A DNA stretch of 56,825 bases from Candidatus Gastranaerophilales bacterium (GCA_028689995.1 JAQVCB010000009.1:1-56825); one strand, 5' to 3'. Numbered from the stretch's first letter, positions 33,707 to 42,294 are shown. Program-made: numbers and translations. The notes: a model not told the origin generated them from the letters alone.

Positions 33707-34194
33707 TGTTCGCTCAACTAGGAACCATAAAATTTGATCTGATTACGTATTTTAATGGACTGGAAGAATCTAAAAAATACAATTTTGCAGAACACGCAAC
33801 TATCGATAAAAAGCCAAAACTTCAATTTATAGGAGATGAACTGGATGAAATATCAATAAACCTTAATTTTCATACGAATTTTTGTAATCCAAAAACAGAA
33901 ATTAAAAAATTAAAAGATACTGCAGCAAAACACGAAGCATTATCCTTTATTCTCGGAAATGGCGATTATCTTGGCAAGTACGTTATTACAGAAATTAGCT
34001 CTACAACAGAGCAATGTGATAAACAGGGAAATCTGATCGCTATAAGAGCAGATATAAAGCTAAAAGAATGGAGCGATGAAAATGTAAAATCTCAGAAAAA
34101 AGCGAAAAAACAAACTATAAAAAAGAAAAAAACCGCATTTAAACAACCAAGCAAAACCGCCAAGACTCCAAAACAAATTGTGAGGCAAGGATGA
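33706..34194 (+). CDS. P2 gpU-like tail terminator protein
   Basis: 162 residues. MFAQLGTIKFDLITYFNGLEESKKYNFAEHATIDKKPKLQFIGDELDEISINLNFHTNFC and a central EALSFILGNGDYLGKYVITEI are the conserved gpU segments. The C-terminal ~40 residues are Lys-rich. gpU caps the tail. Its ATG overlaps the tape-measure stop. Confidence 0.88.
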   Translation: MFAQLGTIKFDLITYFNGLEESKKYNFAEHATIDKKPKLQFIGDELDEISINLNFHTNFCNPKTEIKKLKDTAAKHEALSFILGNGDYLGKYVITEISSTTEQCDKQGNLIAIRADIKLKEWSDENVKSQKKAKKQTIKKKKTAFKQPSKTAKTPKQIVRQG

Positions 34195-34406
34195 ATGAAT
34201 ATTACGAATACATTACCAAAGACGGTGACAGGTGGGATCTGATAGCTTACGACTTTTATGGCAACCCGACTCAATACGAACCAATTATTGTTGCAAATCC
34301 AGATATTCCTATAACTCCGATTTTAGCGTCAGGATTAAAACTCAAAATTCCTGCATTACAAGAAAATGATCTTATTACGTTTGAACTACCACCTTGGAAG
34401 TGCTAA
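34191..34406 (+). CDS. P2 gpX-like (LysM-type) tail protein
   Basis: 71 residues resembling gpX: YITKDGDRWDLIAYDFYGNPTQYEPIIVANPDI, then a hydrophobic SGLKLKIPAL strand. The fold is LysM-like and belongs to the baseplate hub of P2-type tails. It overlaps gpU by 4 bases and is followed by a 57-base gap before gpD. Confidence 0.85.
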   Translation: MNEYYEYITKDGDRWDLIAYDFYGNPTQYEPIIVANPDIPITPILASGLKLKIPALQENDLITFELPPWKC

Positions 34407-34463
34407 CGCACATACATAGGTTAACAATTATAGATAAATGACAAAGTCAGAAGAGTTACGAAA

Positions 34464-35429
34464 ATGATCACAAGTCCAATATGTCAGATAATATATGAAA
34501 AGATAGATATTACAGCGAGCATTGCTCCTTATGTAATAGCTGTAAGTTATACTGACTTTGAACATGGACAAAGTGATGAAATTGAAATTCAGCTAGAAGA
34601 CAGAAGTAATCTCTGGAAAGCTGACTGGTACCCATCTAAAGGTGATAGTTTAAATTTAAATATTGGCTATAAAGGAGAAAAACTCTTAAATTGCGGTAGC
34701 TTTGAGATTGATGAAATAGAGATTGCATCGCCTCCGGACACTATAATACTAAAAGCTCTTGCAGCTAATATTAAAAAGGCTTTAAGACAGAAAAATTCTG
34801 TTGCTTATGAGAATAAAACTTTAAAGCAGATAGCCCAGGAAATTGCGGATAAACATAATTATCAGCTTGTTTGGAATATTCAAGACCTCAAAATAAAAAG
34901 AATTACTCAAAACAAGCAAAAAGACTTAACTTTTCTAAAAAACTTAGCCGAAGAATATGGATATATATTTAAAATTACTGATAATAAGCTTGTTTTCTAT
35001 GAAACAGAAAAATTAAAATCAGCTAATCCAACAATCATATTTAACAGGCAAGATTTAATCTCGTTTAATATCAAGGATAAAACTTCAAATGATTATAAAT
35101 CTTGCAAAGTCTCTTACCATGATCCAAAAACCAAAAAGGTTGTCTCAATTGCTGTTAAAAACGATAAAAGTGTAAAAGGCGATACTTTAAAGATTAATAA
35201 ACGCTGTGAGAATAAAGAACAAGCAATTTTAAAAGCCAAAGCTGCCCTAAGCAATCCTCATGTAGAAGGCACAATTACAGTAACCGGGAATCCAAATCTG
35301 GTTGCAGGAATGAACATCGAGTTAAAAGGACTATATCATCTGAGCGGAAAATATCACGTTACTCAAGTAAAGCATATATTTGACAGGATAAATGGTTATA
35401 AGACTGAGCTGGAGATCGAGCAATGCTGA
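34464..35429 (+). CDS. P2 gpD-like baseplate hub protein
   Basis: 321 residues. The N-terminal half (SYTDFEHGQSDEIEIQLEDRSNLWKADWYPSKGDSLNLNIGYKG) and KTLKQIAQEIADKHNYQLVWN, QNKQKDLTFLKNLAEEYGYIFKITDNKLVFYE match the late control/gp27-type hub family. The C-terminal GNPNLVAGMNIELKGLYHLSGKYHVTQVKH is the usual last domain. It overlaps the spike gene by 7 bases. Confidence 0.9.
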   Translation: MITSPICQIIYEKIDITASIAPYVIAVSYTDFEHGQSDEIEIQLEDRSNLWKADWYPSKGDSLNLNIGYKGEKLLNCGSFEIDEIEIASPPDTIILKALAANIKKALRQKNSVAYENKTLKQIAQEIADKHNYQLVWNIQDLKIKRITQNKQKDLTFLKNLAEEYGYIFKITDNKLVFYETEKLKSANPTIIFNRQDLISFNIKDKTSNDYKSCKVSYHDPKTKKVVSIAVKNDKSVKGDTLKINKRCENKEQAILKAKAALSNPHVEGTITVTGNPNLVAGMNIELKGLYHLSGKYHVTQVKHIFDRINGYKTELEIEQC

Positions 35430-35872
35430 AATTTGGAATTGTGATAAATATTGATGAATCTAAAGCGCAGGCAAGAGTTCAGTTCTATGACGAGGATGAG
35501 ATGTCTTCATACTGGCTTTCTGTTTTGCAGTCAAAAACCCTGAAAGATAAATTCTATATTCTTCCTGATACAGGAGAGCATGTAGTTTGTCTTATGGATG
35601 AAAATTCGGAAGAAGGAGTGATTCTTGGAGCAATTTATAGTGAAGCCGATACCTGTCCTATATCTTCAAAAGATAAAATCCTCGCAAAATTTTCAGATGG
35701 CACAAGTATTGAAATAGATAAAAGCCAAGGGAATCTAACAATCAATGTAATAAACTTCAAGCTAAACGGCAAATTCATCTTAAACGGAATAGATTTAGCC
35801 GAATTATTCAACTCTCACAATCATAATGAAACCGATTCAGTAACTCAAACTCCTAATCAGAGGCTCTTATGA
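35423..35872 (+). CDS. P2 gpV-like baseplate spike
   Basis: 149 residues. An OB-fold start (FGIVINIDESKAQARVQFYDEDEMSSYWLSVLQS), PDTGEHVVCLMDENSEEGVILGAIYSEADT, then a beta-prism (KFSDGTSIEIDKSQGNLTINVINFKLNG) ending NSHNHNETDS. This matches the membrane-piercing spike; the C-terminal His-x-His could bind a metal at the tip. It is shorter than P2 gpV (211) but typical for this family. Confidence 0.88.
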   Translation: MLKFGIVINIDESKAQARVQFYDEDEMSSYWLSVLQSKTLKDKFYILPDTGEHVVCLMDENSEEGVILGAIYSEADTCPISSKDKILAKFSDGTSIEIDKSQGNLTINVINFKLNGKFILNGIDLAELFNSHNHNETDSVTQTPNQRLL

Positions 35873-36240
35873 CTTTAATTAATGAAATAAAATCTGTCGA
35901 CTGGCAGCCCAAACTTAATGAAATAGGATCTATTGTTGAGGGAATAGAGGATATTGATCAGTGCATAAGAATAATTCTTATGACTCCAAAAGGATCTGAT
36001 CCTCATAGACCGGATTTTGGTTCAGATATTTTTCTATACCTTGATTATCCGATAAATGAGGCAATACCCAATATAATCAGAGAAGCAATTGATGCTGTAA
36101 ACCTCTGGGAGCAAAGAATTGAAATAACAAATATTCAATCAAGAATTGATGATTCCCAAATAACTCTCTCGATTGAATGGAATATTAAAGACACAAATAT
36201 TGGTTCAAATACGGAGGTGAGTTTGAATGTCGCTTCCTGA
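35869..36240 (+). CDS. P2 gpW/T4 gp25-like baseplate wedge protein
   Basis: 123 residues. EGIEDIDQCIRIILMTPKGSDPHRPDFGSDIFLYLDYPINEAIPNIIREAIDAVNLWEQRIEI contains the lysozyme-like gp25 fold's conserved stretch. It overlaps the J gene by 14 bases. Confidence 0.9.
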   Translation: MTLINEIKSVDWQPKLNEIGSIVEGIEDIDQCIRIILMTPKGSDPHRPDFGSDIFLYLDYPINEAIPNIIREAIDAVNLWEQRIEITNIQSRIDDSQITLSIEWNIKDTNIGSNTEVSLNVAS

Positions 36241-37333
36241 ACCATCTTTTATTGATCGTGATATAGATAAAATAACTAAGGACTGGATTGCCTTATACGA
36301 ACAGAAAACAGGCAAGGTTCTTCAGCCTGCTCAAATAGAGCGAGTTCTTATTGATGTTGGAGTTTATAGAGAATCCCTTTTAAGAATAGCTATTCAGGAA
36401 GCTGCAAAGCAAAATCTTGTTAATTTCGCTACTTATCCAATGCTCGATTATTTAGGAGAACTTGTTGGAGTAGAAAGACTCCAGCCACAGTATGCAAAGA
36501 CAATTATAAGATTTGCTATGGATGAGGCAGAAATTTATGCCATTGATATTCCTTCTGGATCTCAAATTGAATCAAAAGATGGAAAAGTTATCTTTACCAC
36601 ATTAAATAGTACAACTATTCCTCCTGGACAACTTTATGCAGATGTTCCGGTACAATGCGAGACTGCAGGTGAAATTGGAAATAACTATTTATCAGGTGAA
36701 ATAAATTCTCTCTTATCAAACCTTCCTGATATTAACAGCGTGTCTAATATTTCAGTCACATCAGGCGGAGCCGACGAAGAAGAAAATGATCCTTATAGAG
36801 AAAGAATAAAACAGGCTCCTGAGCAATTTTCCAATGCCGGATCACGTGGTGCTTATGAATATCTGACTAAATCAGCTCATCAGGATATCATTGATGTCGC
36901 TGTAATAAATCCAACTGCCGGAGTCGTAAAGGTTTATCCTCTTACAAAATCAGGGAATCCAACAAGTGAAATTATCAATGCGGTCAGTAATATTTTAGAT
37001 GACGATACAAAACGTCCTTTGACTGATCTTGTCATAGTAGAAAGTCCTCTTAAAATTGATTTTTCAATAACAGCAGATGTGACTATTTTTGACTGGGCGG
37101 ATCAGACTTTGGTTAAAGCTGAAATAGAGCTGAAACTTGATGCATATATATCAGATTTAAAACTTAAGCTCGGCAAAGACATTGTTCCTGCCCAAATAAT
37201 CTCGATTATTCTTGGTGTTTCAGGTGTTTATAACGTGAATCTTGTTAATCCCGCCTATCAAGCTCTTGATGAAAGCGAGTGGGCAAATTGTGTTTCAAGA
37301 ACGGTAAACATTGCAGGAGTGGTAAATGGCTGA
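36227..37333 (+). CDS. P2 gpJ-like baseplate wedge protein
   Basis: 368 residues. LPEPSFIDRDIDKITKDWIALYEQKTG, FATYPMLDYLGELVGVERLQPQYAKT and GGADEEENDPYRERIKQAPEQFSNAGSRGAYEYLTKSA are the conserved baseplate J segments, in order. It forms wedges with gpW and gpI and overlaps both neighbours. Confidence 0.92.
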   Translation: MSLPEPSFIDRDIDKITKDWIALYEQKTGKVLQPAQIERVLIDVGVYRESLLRIAIQEAAKQNLVNFATYPMLDYLGELVGVERLQPQYAKTIIRFAMDEAEIYAIDIPSGSQIESKDGKVIFTTLNSTTIPPGQLYADVPVQCETAGEIGNNYLSGEINSLLSNLPDINSVSNISVTSGGADEEENDPYRERIKQAPEQFSNAGSRGAYEYLTKSAHQDIIDVAVINPTAGVVKVYPLTKSGNPTSEIINAVSNILDDDTKRPLTDLVIVESPLKIDFSITADVTIFDWADQTLVKAEIELKLDAYISDLKLKLGKDIVPAQIISIILGVSGVYNVNLVNPAYQALDESEWANCVSRTVNIAGVVNG

Positions 37334-37868
37334 TACAAGACTTATACCGGATGGAATAAATGACAGCTCAAGTCAGGCTTTTAATGAATTATTTGATCTG
37401 CTTGGCTCAATTGATATTACTCCTTTGCTTGTCTATCTTATTGATAATACTGAGTCATCAGCCTTAATTCATCTTGCAGAGCAGTTTAGTGTCACAGGTT
37501 ATGAGGGCTGGAACTTTGTTTCGACAGATTTCGAAAAAAGAAAACTGGTAAAAGAAGCCATCTTAAATCACAAATACAAAGGGACAAAATATGGAATTAT
37601 TCAGGCTTTAAGATCTATCGGTTTTGAATCTCAAATTAAGGAATGGTTTGAATACTCAGCAGAACCCTATCACTTTAAACTTACTATAATATCTGCTTCT
37701 CAGGATATCGACCTTGTTAATCAGGAGAAAATGAGTCTTTTAATTGAAGAGTATAAAAATGTCAGATCGGTTTTAGATACTGTCGAAATTGATATGCCAG
37801 CTGTTTCAAATACCCCATTTGCAGGTGGTTGCAGTACAGCAGGTATTTATATGGTAATTGGAGGATAA
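37326..37868 (+). CDS. P2 gpI-like tail protein
   Basis: 180 residues, N-terminal helical with LLVYLIDNTESSALIHLAEQFSV and GWNFVSTDFEKRKLVKEAILNHKYKGTKYGIIQALRSIGF, the diagnostic gpI stretch. It links baseplate and fibre. The stop lies just before the GTG of the fibre gene. Confidence 0.9.
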   Translation: MADTRLIPDGINDSSSQAFNELFDLLGSIDITPLLVYLIDNTESSALIHLAEQFSVTGYEGWNFVSTDFEKRKLVKEAILNHKYKGTKYGIIQALRSIGFESQIKEWFEYSAEPYHFKLTIISASQDIDLVNQEKMSLLIEEYKNVRSVLDTVEIDMPAVSNTPFAGGCSTAGIYMVIGG

Positions 37869-37869
37869 A

Positions 37870-40086
37870 GTGACTGTTTATTCAATGATATTAACAAATA
37901 TTGGTTTATCAAAAATAGCTGCTGCAATTTCTACAGGCACTCAGATAAATTTAACTCAAATAGCAGTTGGTGATTCCAATGGAGCATATTATGAGCCCTC
38001 AACCAGCCAAACAACTTTGGTTCATGAAGTACACCGCTTTAACATAAATAATAAGAGTATAGATCCTCAAAATAGCTCCAAAATAATTATAGAAGGAATA
38101 ATTCCTGCTAGTATTGGCGGATTTTCAATTCGAGAAATAGGAATTTTTGATAATGTAGGATCGCTAATTGCAACAGGGAAATTCCCTTTAATTGAAAAGC
38201 CAAATCCTGTTGATGACAGTGCTGTTGATTTATATGTAAAAGAATACCTTGTTGTATCAAATTCCTCTGCCTTCGATATTACGGTTGATCCTAACATTGT
38301 TACTGCAAGTATTAATTATGTCGCTAATGAGATAACGGATCACGATAATGCTGTAAATGCCCATCAGGACAGATGGCTATTGAAAACAGAAGTAGTTACA
38401 ACTGCAGCTGCAAATAAAGTATTAACGCTAAATTCTTCATCAAAACTTCCTGCAAGTATAACAGGAAGTGCAGATGGAAATGCTGCCACTGCAACAAGAT
38501 TATATACATCAAGAACATTAGCGTTAAGCGGTGATGTAACAGGTTCAGCTTCATTTAATGGAAGTGCAAACGCTACAATAGCTTCCACTCTTGCAAACTC
38601 TGGAGCTACAGCAGGAACATATAAAAGTGTTACTGTAGATGTAAAAGGCAGGGTTACTGCAGGAACTAATCCTACAACTATTTCCGGTTATGGAATAACA
38701 GATGCTGTAATAAGCTCCGATGTTGCAACTACAGCCACTGCAAATAAAATTCTTAAGCTTGATGCAAATTCCAAGTTGCCTGCATCAATTACAGGAGATG
38801 CTGATGGAAATGCAGCAACAGCGACAAAGATTCAAACAGCAAGAACCATTTCATTAACAGGAGATGTAACCGGATCAGTATCCTTTGACGGAAGTGCAAA
38901 TGCTGCAATAGCATCAACCCTTGCTAATTCTGGAGCTACTGCAGGAACATATAAGAGCGTTACTGTTGATGCTAAAGGTAGAGTGACTACAGGTACTAAC
39001 CCTACTACGCTGTCAGGATATGGTATCACTGATGCTGTTATTTCCTCAGATGTGGTTACAAGTGCAGCAGCAAATAAAATATTAAAACTTGATGCTAATT
39101 CAAAATTGCCTGCCTCCATCACAGGGGATGCTGATACAGTTGATGGTTGCCATGCCGGAACCGCAGCAAATAATGTTTTAAAGCTTGATTCAAGTGGTAA
39201 AGTTCCTACTGGAAATTTACCTACAATTGAAACTATCCCAGTAGGCTCTGTTTTCTGGTTTGCAAAAAATACTGCCCCTACAGGGTATTTAAAATGTAAC
39301 GGCGCAGCTATATCGAAAACCACTTATTCAAATTTATATGCAATCATTGGCGATATCTTTGCAACTCTGGCAGACATATCCACAACTGCTCAGGCAATAA
39401 GTGGTGGTGATTACTCAGGATACCCAAAAGCGAATGTTTTTGATAATAATTTTGCCAATATATGGGCTAGTTCTCAGACTGGTGCAAGCGTAAACGGAGT
39501 CGCATATTTAGGTCAGGATTTTGGTGTTGGTATAACAAAACAAATTAGCCAGATTAATCTTACTCATGAGGCTGCAACAGGTTATATAGTAAGTTCTGCA
39601 AAAATACAATATTCTAGTAATGGTACAACTTGGACTGATATACAGACAGTATCCTTAACAACAGGATTAAATAAAATAATACTGAATTCCTATCCGGCTT
39701 CAAGATTTATAAGAGTGCTGGCTAATTCTGCTGCTCCTATCGATACTTGGCATGTAATGGAAATAGAATGCTTATGGCTCAATCCGGCTTTAACTACATT
39801 TAATATTCCTGATCTTCGGGGCGAATTTATAAGAGGCTGGGATGATGCAAGAGGTATTGATGCAAGTCGTGTATTTGGTAGTGCTCAATCTGATATGGTA
39901 GGTCCTCATACGCAGACTTTAACATTGCCACATTTGGGTGGATGTGATCCTGGGCCTGTTGGAAACTATTGGGCTTTAGGAAATACTTCTTGGGGTGCAG
40001 GTAACACAACAGCAACAATAGATGCTATGTCAGCCACAGAAACCCGACCAAGAAATATAGCATTATTGCCTTGCATTAAATATTAA
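37870..40086 (+). CDS. Tail fibre (gpH-like) with tandem repeats and a collar/discoidin tip
   Basis: The receptor-binding fibre, ~738 residues. GTG 37870 is chosen, since GGAGG lies 5 bases before it; an in-frame TTG at 37858 would precede the site. Residues 1-150 match the P2 gpH base (YSMILTNIGLSKIAAAIS, GGFSIREIGIFD). Residues about 180-425 are 110-residue tandem repeats. Then a tail-collar domain (IPVGSVFWFAKNTAPTGYLKCNGAAI) is interrupted near residue 498 by ~140 residues that resemble an F5/8-type C (discoidin) carbohydrate-binding domain (KANVFDNNFANIWAS, SSAKIQYSSNGTTWTDIQTV, SRFIRVLANS). The collar resumes at FNIPDLRGEFIRGWDD and ends TRPRNIALLPCIKY. Confidence 0.9.
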   Translation: MTVYSMILTNIGLSKIAAAISTGTQINLTQIAVGDSNGAYYEPSTSQTTLVHEVHRFNINNKSIDPQNSSKIIIEGIIPASIGGFSIREIGIFDNVGSLIATGKFPLIEKPNPVDDSAVDLYVKEYLVVSNSSAFDITVDPNIVTASINYVANEITDHDNAVNAHQDRWLLKTEVVTTAAANKVLTLNSSSKLPASITGSADGNAATATRLYTSRTLALSGDVTGSASFNGSANATIASTLANSGATAGTYKSVTVDVKGRVTAGTNPTTISGYGITDAVISSDVATTATANKILKLDANSKLPASITGDADGNAATATKIQTARTISLTGDVTGSVSFDGSANAAIASTLANSGATAGTYKSVTVDAKGRVTTGTNPTTLSGYGITDAVISSDVVTSAAANKILKLDANSKLPASITGDADTVDGCHAGTAANNVLKLDSSGKVPTGNLPTIETIPVGSVFWFAKNTAPTGYLKCNGAAISKTTYSNLYAIIGDIFATLADISTTAQAISGGDYSGYPKANVFDNNFANIWASSQTGASVNGVAYLGQDFGVGITKQISQINLTHEAATGYIVSSAKIQYSSNGTTWTDIQTVSLTTGLNKIILNSYPASRFIRVLANSAAPIDTWHVMEIECLWLNPALTTFNIPDLRGEFIRGWDDARGIDASRVFGSAQSDMVGPHTQTLTLPHLGGCDPGPVGNYWALGNTSWGAGNTTATIDAMSATETRPRNIALLPCIKY
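38413..39150 (+). repeat. Tandem 330-bp repeats in the tail fibre gene
   Basis: Unit starts at 38413, 38743 and 39073 are exactly 330 bp apart; the third unit is cut after about 26 codons. Each begins NK(V/I)L.L(N/D).(S/N)SKLPASITG and contains SGDVTGS, STLANSGATAGTYKSVTVD and GYGITDAVISSDV. Length change by recombination between units is plausible. Confidence 0.85.
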
Positions 40087-40098
40087 AGAGGAAAGGCA

Positions 40099-40626
40099 AT
40101 GAAAATATATAACTATAATTCAATGACAAAAGAATATATTGGAGAAAGCATAGCAGATGAAAATCCTCTTGAGGAAGGAGTCTTTCTCTTGCCGGCAAAT
40201 GCTACTTTTCTTCAGCCTCCTAATATAGCAGAAAATGAAGTTGCTGTATTTGAGAATGATTTATGGATTATCAAAGCTGATTATAGAGGTGGAACTTTTT
40301 ATTCTAAAACCACAAAAGAGCCAAAAGTTATTAGTGAAATTGGAATACAGCCGGATGATACTATGACACACCTTATCCCAGGAGAATTTGACACTTGGGG
40401 TTCTAAACTTAATAAATGGACTGAAGATTTAATTCTTGTTTCAAAAGCAGAACAGGAAAAAACAAACCTAGATTCCAGAAAATTTCTCGATGATACAGAC
40501 TGGAAAATAATAAGACATCGAGATCAACTTGATCTTGGGATAAAAACGAGTCTTACGGGTGAAGAATACAAACAACTTTTACAAAAAAGGCAGGAATCAA
40601 GAGAAAGAGTAATGGAGGCACTATGA
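40099..40626 (+). CDS. Tail fibre assembly-like protein
   Basis: 175 residues after the fibre gene (12-base gap, AGAGGAAAGG upstream). MKIYNYNSMTKEYIGESIADENPLEEGVFLLPANATFLQPPNIAENEVAVFENDLWIIKAD matches the start of Tfa/DUF4376-type fibre chaperones. A C-terminal FLDDTDWKIIRHRDQ and LTGEEYKQLLQKRQESRERV are also typical of the group. It likely helps trimerise the fibre. Confidence 0.8.
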   Translation: MKIYNYNSMTKEYIGESIADENPLEEGVFLLPANATFLQPPNIAENEVAVFENDLWIIKADYRGGTFYSKTTKEPKVISEIGIQPDDTMTHLIPGEFDTWGSKLNKWTEDLILVSKAEQEKTNLDSRKFLDDTDWKIIRHRDQLDLGIKTSLTGEEYKQLLQKRQESRERVMEAL

Positions 40627-41054
40627 TACAAACTAAAATTGAAAACTTTTTAGAAAATGAAATCAAATGCAAATGCTGTGGAGTCTTGAACATATCTGAT
40701 AAAGCTATTATTAGTCTTCAGGCATTCAGATATATGCTTAATAACAAATATAAAAGGAATATTAGGCTTACTGTTAATTCAGGCTGCAGATGCAGAAAAC
40801 ATAATAAAGCAGAAGGTGGAGTTGATGAGATAAGAAACGGTATTCTTGTTACTTCAAGACATGAATGTACAACCAAAAAGTCTGATGCCTTTGATCTTAT
40901 AAGTCCCGATCTGGATTATAAGACACTTTATCAGGAAGCAGTAGATTCTAAAATGTTTAATACCATAATCCGATATGACATTAAGCATTTTGTTCATGTT
41001 GATACAGAACCAAGACCTAACTTTGAAATCAAAGCTTGGAGCTGGAATAAATAG
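40623..41054 (+). CDS. Peptidase M15-type endolysin (D-Ala-D-Ala carboxypeptidase-like)
   Basis: 143 residues. LTVNSGCRCRKHNKAEGG, SRHECTTKKSDAFDL and IIRYDIKHFVHVD supply the M15 zinc ligands (His in SRHE, Asp in SDAFD, His in FVHVD). Such enzymes cut peptidoglycan cross-links for lysis. The KCKCCG and CRC cysteines near the start are typical of the M15A subgroup. It overlaps the previous gene by 4 bases. Two putative holins lie far away, at the divergent late region. Confidence 0.85.
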   Translation: MIQTKIENFLENEIKCKCCGVLNISDKAIISLQAFRYMLNNKYKRNIRLTVNSGCRCRKHNKAEGGVDEIRNGILVTSRHECTTKKSDAFDLISPDLDYKTLYQEAVDSKMFNTIIRYDIKHFVHVDTEPRPNFEIKAWSWNK

Positions 41055-41055
41055 T

Positions 41056-41153
41056 GTGTCCAAATGATACAAAATCCTCTCTGCTTCCGACTTTCAGCTT
41101 GAACTTTGAGAAAGGCAAGCTAATCTGTCAATGTAATCAGAAGGAGATAAACT
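41056..41153 (+). repeat. Repeated leader element, copy 1
   Basis: The intergenic leader before the 76-residue gene shares GTGTC..AATGAT, CTTCCGACTTTC, TTGAACTTTGAGAAAG, AGCTAA and ATGTAA in the same order and spacing with the leader at 41733-41837. It ends with AGAAGGAG before the ATG. Confidence 0.65.
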
Positions 41154-41384
41154 ATGAAAAAGATTATTATGGGCAGATATCCAGAAATTAATGAAGTCGA
41201 AGTTAACATAGAAGATGTCAAACTAAAAAATGGTAAATTCCATGTAAATGGTGAAGAACACGCAATGGTAGTTGGATCTGATGAGCTTTTAGAAATATTT
41301 TACACAGGCGTTAAAAAGGCATTAAACGGTGAAATACCTGAAGCTACAGCAAATGAATTTTTAAAAGCTTTAAAAGTTAAATAG
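41154..41384 (+). CDS. Hypothetical 76-residue phage protein
   Basis: A small protein with an N-terminal beta-rich half (IIMGRYPEINEVEVNIEDVKLKNGKFHVNGEEHAMVV) and a helical C-terminal half (DELLEIFYTGVKKALNGEIPEATANEFLKAL). AGAAGGAG precedes the ATG and the gene follows leader copy 1. No family is recognised. It could belong to the late operon tail end or be independently expressed. Confidence 0.6.
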   Translation: MKKIIMGRYPEINEVEVNIEDVKLKNGKFHVNGEEHAMVVGSDELLEIFYTGVKKALNGEIPEATANEFLKALKVK

Positions 41385-41397
41385 CGGGAGATTTAGA

Positions 41398-41715
41398 ATG
41401 GAAAAGACAATCGAAAAAATCTGTTATGCATCTAATAGCCAGTCGATAAGCTACAGGGAAATTTATCAGCTAAACGATAAAAAGATAAAGATCGAGATCA
41501 AATCCGATTCTTATCATAACCAGTGCTATGCCAGAGCTTCTGTTTTAAAGGATGACGACTGGAATATCATTTACACCATACCTTATAGCCTAATGCAAAC
41601 ACCTGAAGGGCTGGCATATAAAAGCGATTACAAAAACAAGCCTGCAACTGCCGAAACAAATTTCAAAGAAGACGTTCAAAAACTCAGAACCCATATTGAA
41701 AAAATCCTGTTCTAA
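41398..41715 (+). CDS. Hypothetical 105-residue phage protein
   Basis: 105 residues, mixed alpha/beta, with no membrane segment: TIEKICYASNSQSISYREIYQLNDKKIKIEIKSDSYHNQ then ARASVLKDDDWNIIYTIPYSLMQTP. GGGAGA precedes the ATG, 13 bases after the previous stop. No family is recognised; it probably shares a transcript with the 76-residue gene. Confidence 0.6.
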   Translation: MEKTIEKICYASNSQSISYREIYQLNDKKIKIEIKSDSYHNQCYARASVLKDDDWNIIYTIPYSLMQTPEGLAYKSDYKNKPATAETNFKEDVQKLRTHIEKILF

Positions 41716-41732
41716 ATTCTCAAATCCTTGTA

Positions 41733-41837
41733 ATGTGTCGGAATGATTCAGTATTACTGAAACTTCCGACTTTCTTATTGAACTTTGAGAAAGAAGAGCT
41801 AACATCACGATGTAAGCAAATTAAAGGAGATATAGAG
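41733..41837 (+). repeat. Repeated leader element, copy 2
   Basis: The second copy of the ~95-base leader described for 41056-41153. It begins GTGTCGGAATGATT and ends before AAAGGAG of the gene at 41838. The shared blocks are conserved while the bases between them differ, suggesting selection rather than a very recent duplication. Confidence 0.65.
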
Positions 41838-42266
41838 ATGACAAAACTTGAAAAGCTGAAATACCTGCCATTACAAGCAGTTTTTAAAAACGATAATTTT
41901 AACGACTGGCTGGCTAAAAATACAAACGAGATTAAAAACGCATTGAATATTGAAAGCTGGCAGTTAGAACGAAGAAACATGAACCATACCGAATTTACTT
42001 TTATGGATTATGACAACCATGAAAAAATATTTGTTTACTGCAATTTAGGTGAATTTCAGGAAGAAAATCTGCTGAATATATTAGCATTAACACAAGTAAA
42101 TAAAGTAAGCCGAGTAATCTGGATATTAGAAAAACCGCAGGATAAAACATTAGCAGCCCTGATAAATATAAACCTGCTCGCCAGTAAAAAGTATTTAACT
42201 TTAATGTCAGCAAGAGCTTATAAAATAGGGATTTCAAAGCCGGTAATAGAGTTTAGAAAGCATTAA
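41838..42266 (+). CDS. Hypothetical 142-residue phage protein
   Basis: From ATG 41838 with AAAGGAG upstream; a longer frame begins in the leader but has no site. The protein is alpha/beta with LPLQAVFKNDNFNDWLAKNTNEI and RVIWILEKPQDKTLAALININLL, recalling a small nuclease- or PD-(D/E)XK-like fold only vaguely. I cannot assign a family. It is preceded by leader copy 2. Confidence 0.6.
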   Translation: MTKLEKLKYLPLQAVFKNDNFNDWLAKNTNEIKNALNIESWQLERRNMNHTEFTFMDYDNHEKIFVYCNLGEFQEENLLNILALTQVNKVSRVIWILEKPQDKTLAALININLLASKKYLTLMSARAYKIGISKPVIEFRKH

Positions 42267-42294
42267 AAATATAAAATTTTTCTAGAAATTGGCG

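Noticed and set aside
38413-39150. CRISPR array or satellite
   Set aside because: The 330-bp repeats are in frame and encode fibre units; there are no short repeats with unique spacers anywhere in the window.
38832-39323. 163-codon frame opposite the fibre gene
   Set aside because: It lies against the repetitive, strongly biased fibre sequence and mirrors its repeats, so it is a by-product of codon bias.
41838-42266. Firm nuclease assignment for the 142-residue protein
   Set aside because: Only a vague alpha/beta resemblance; no catalytic pattern could be defended.
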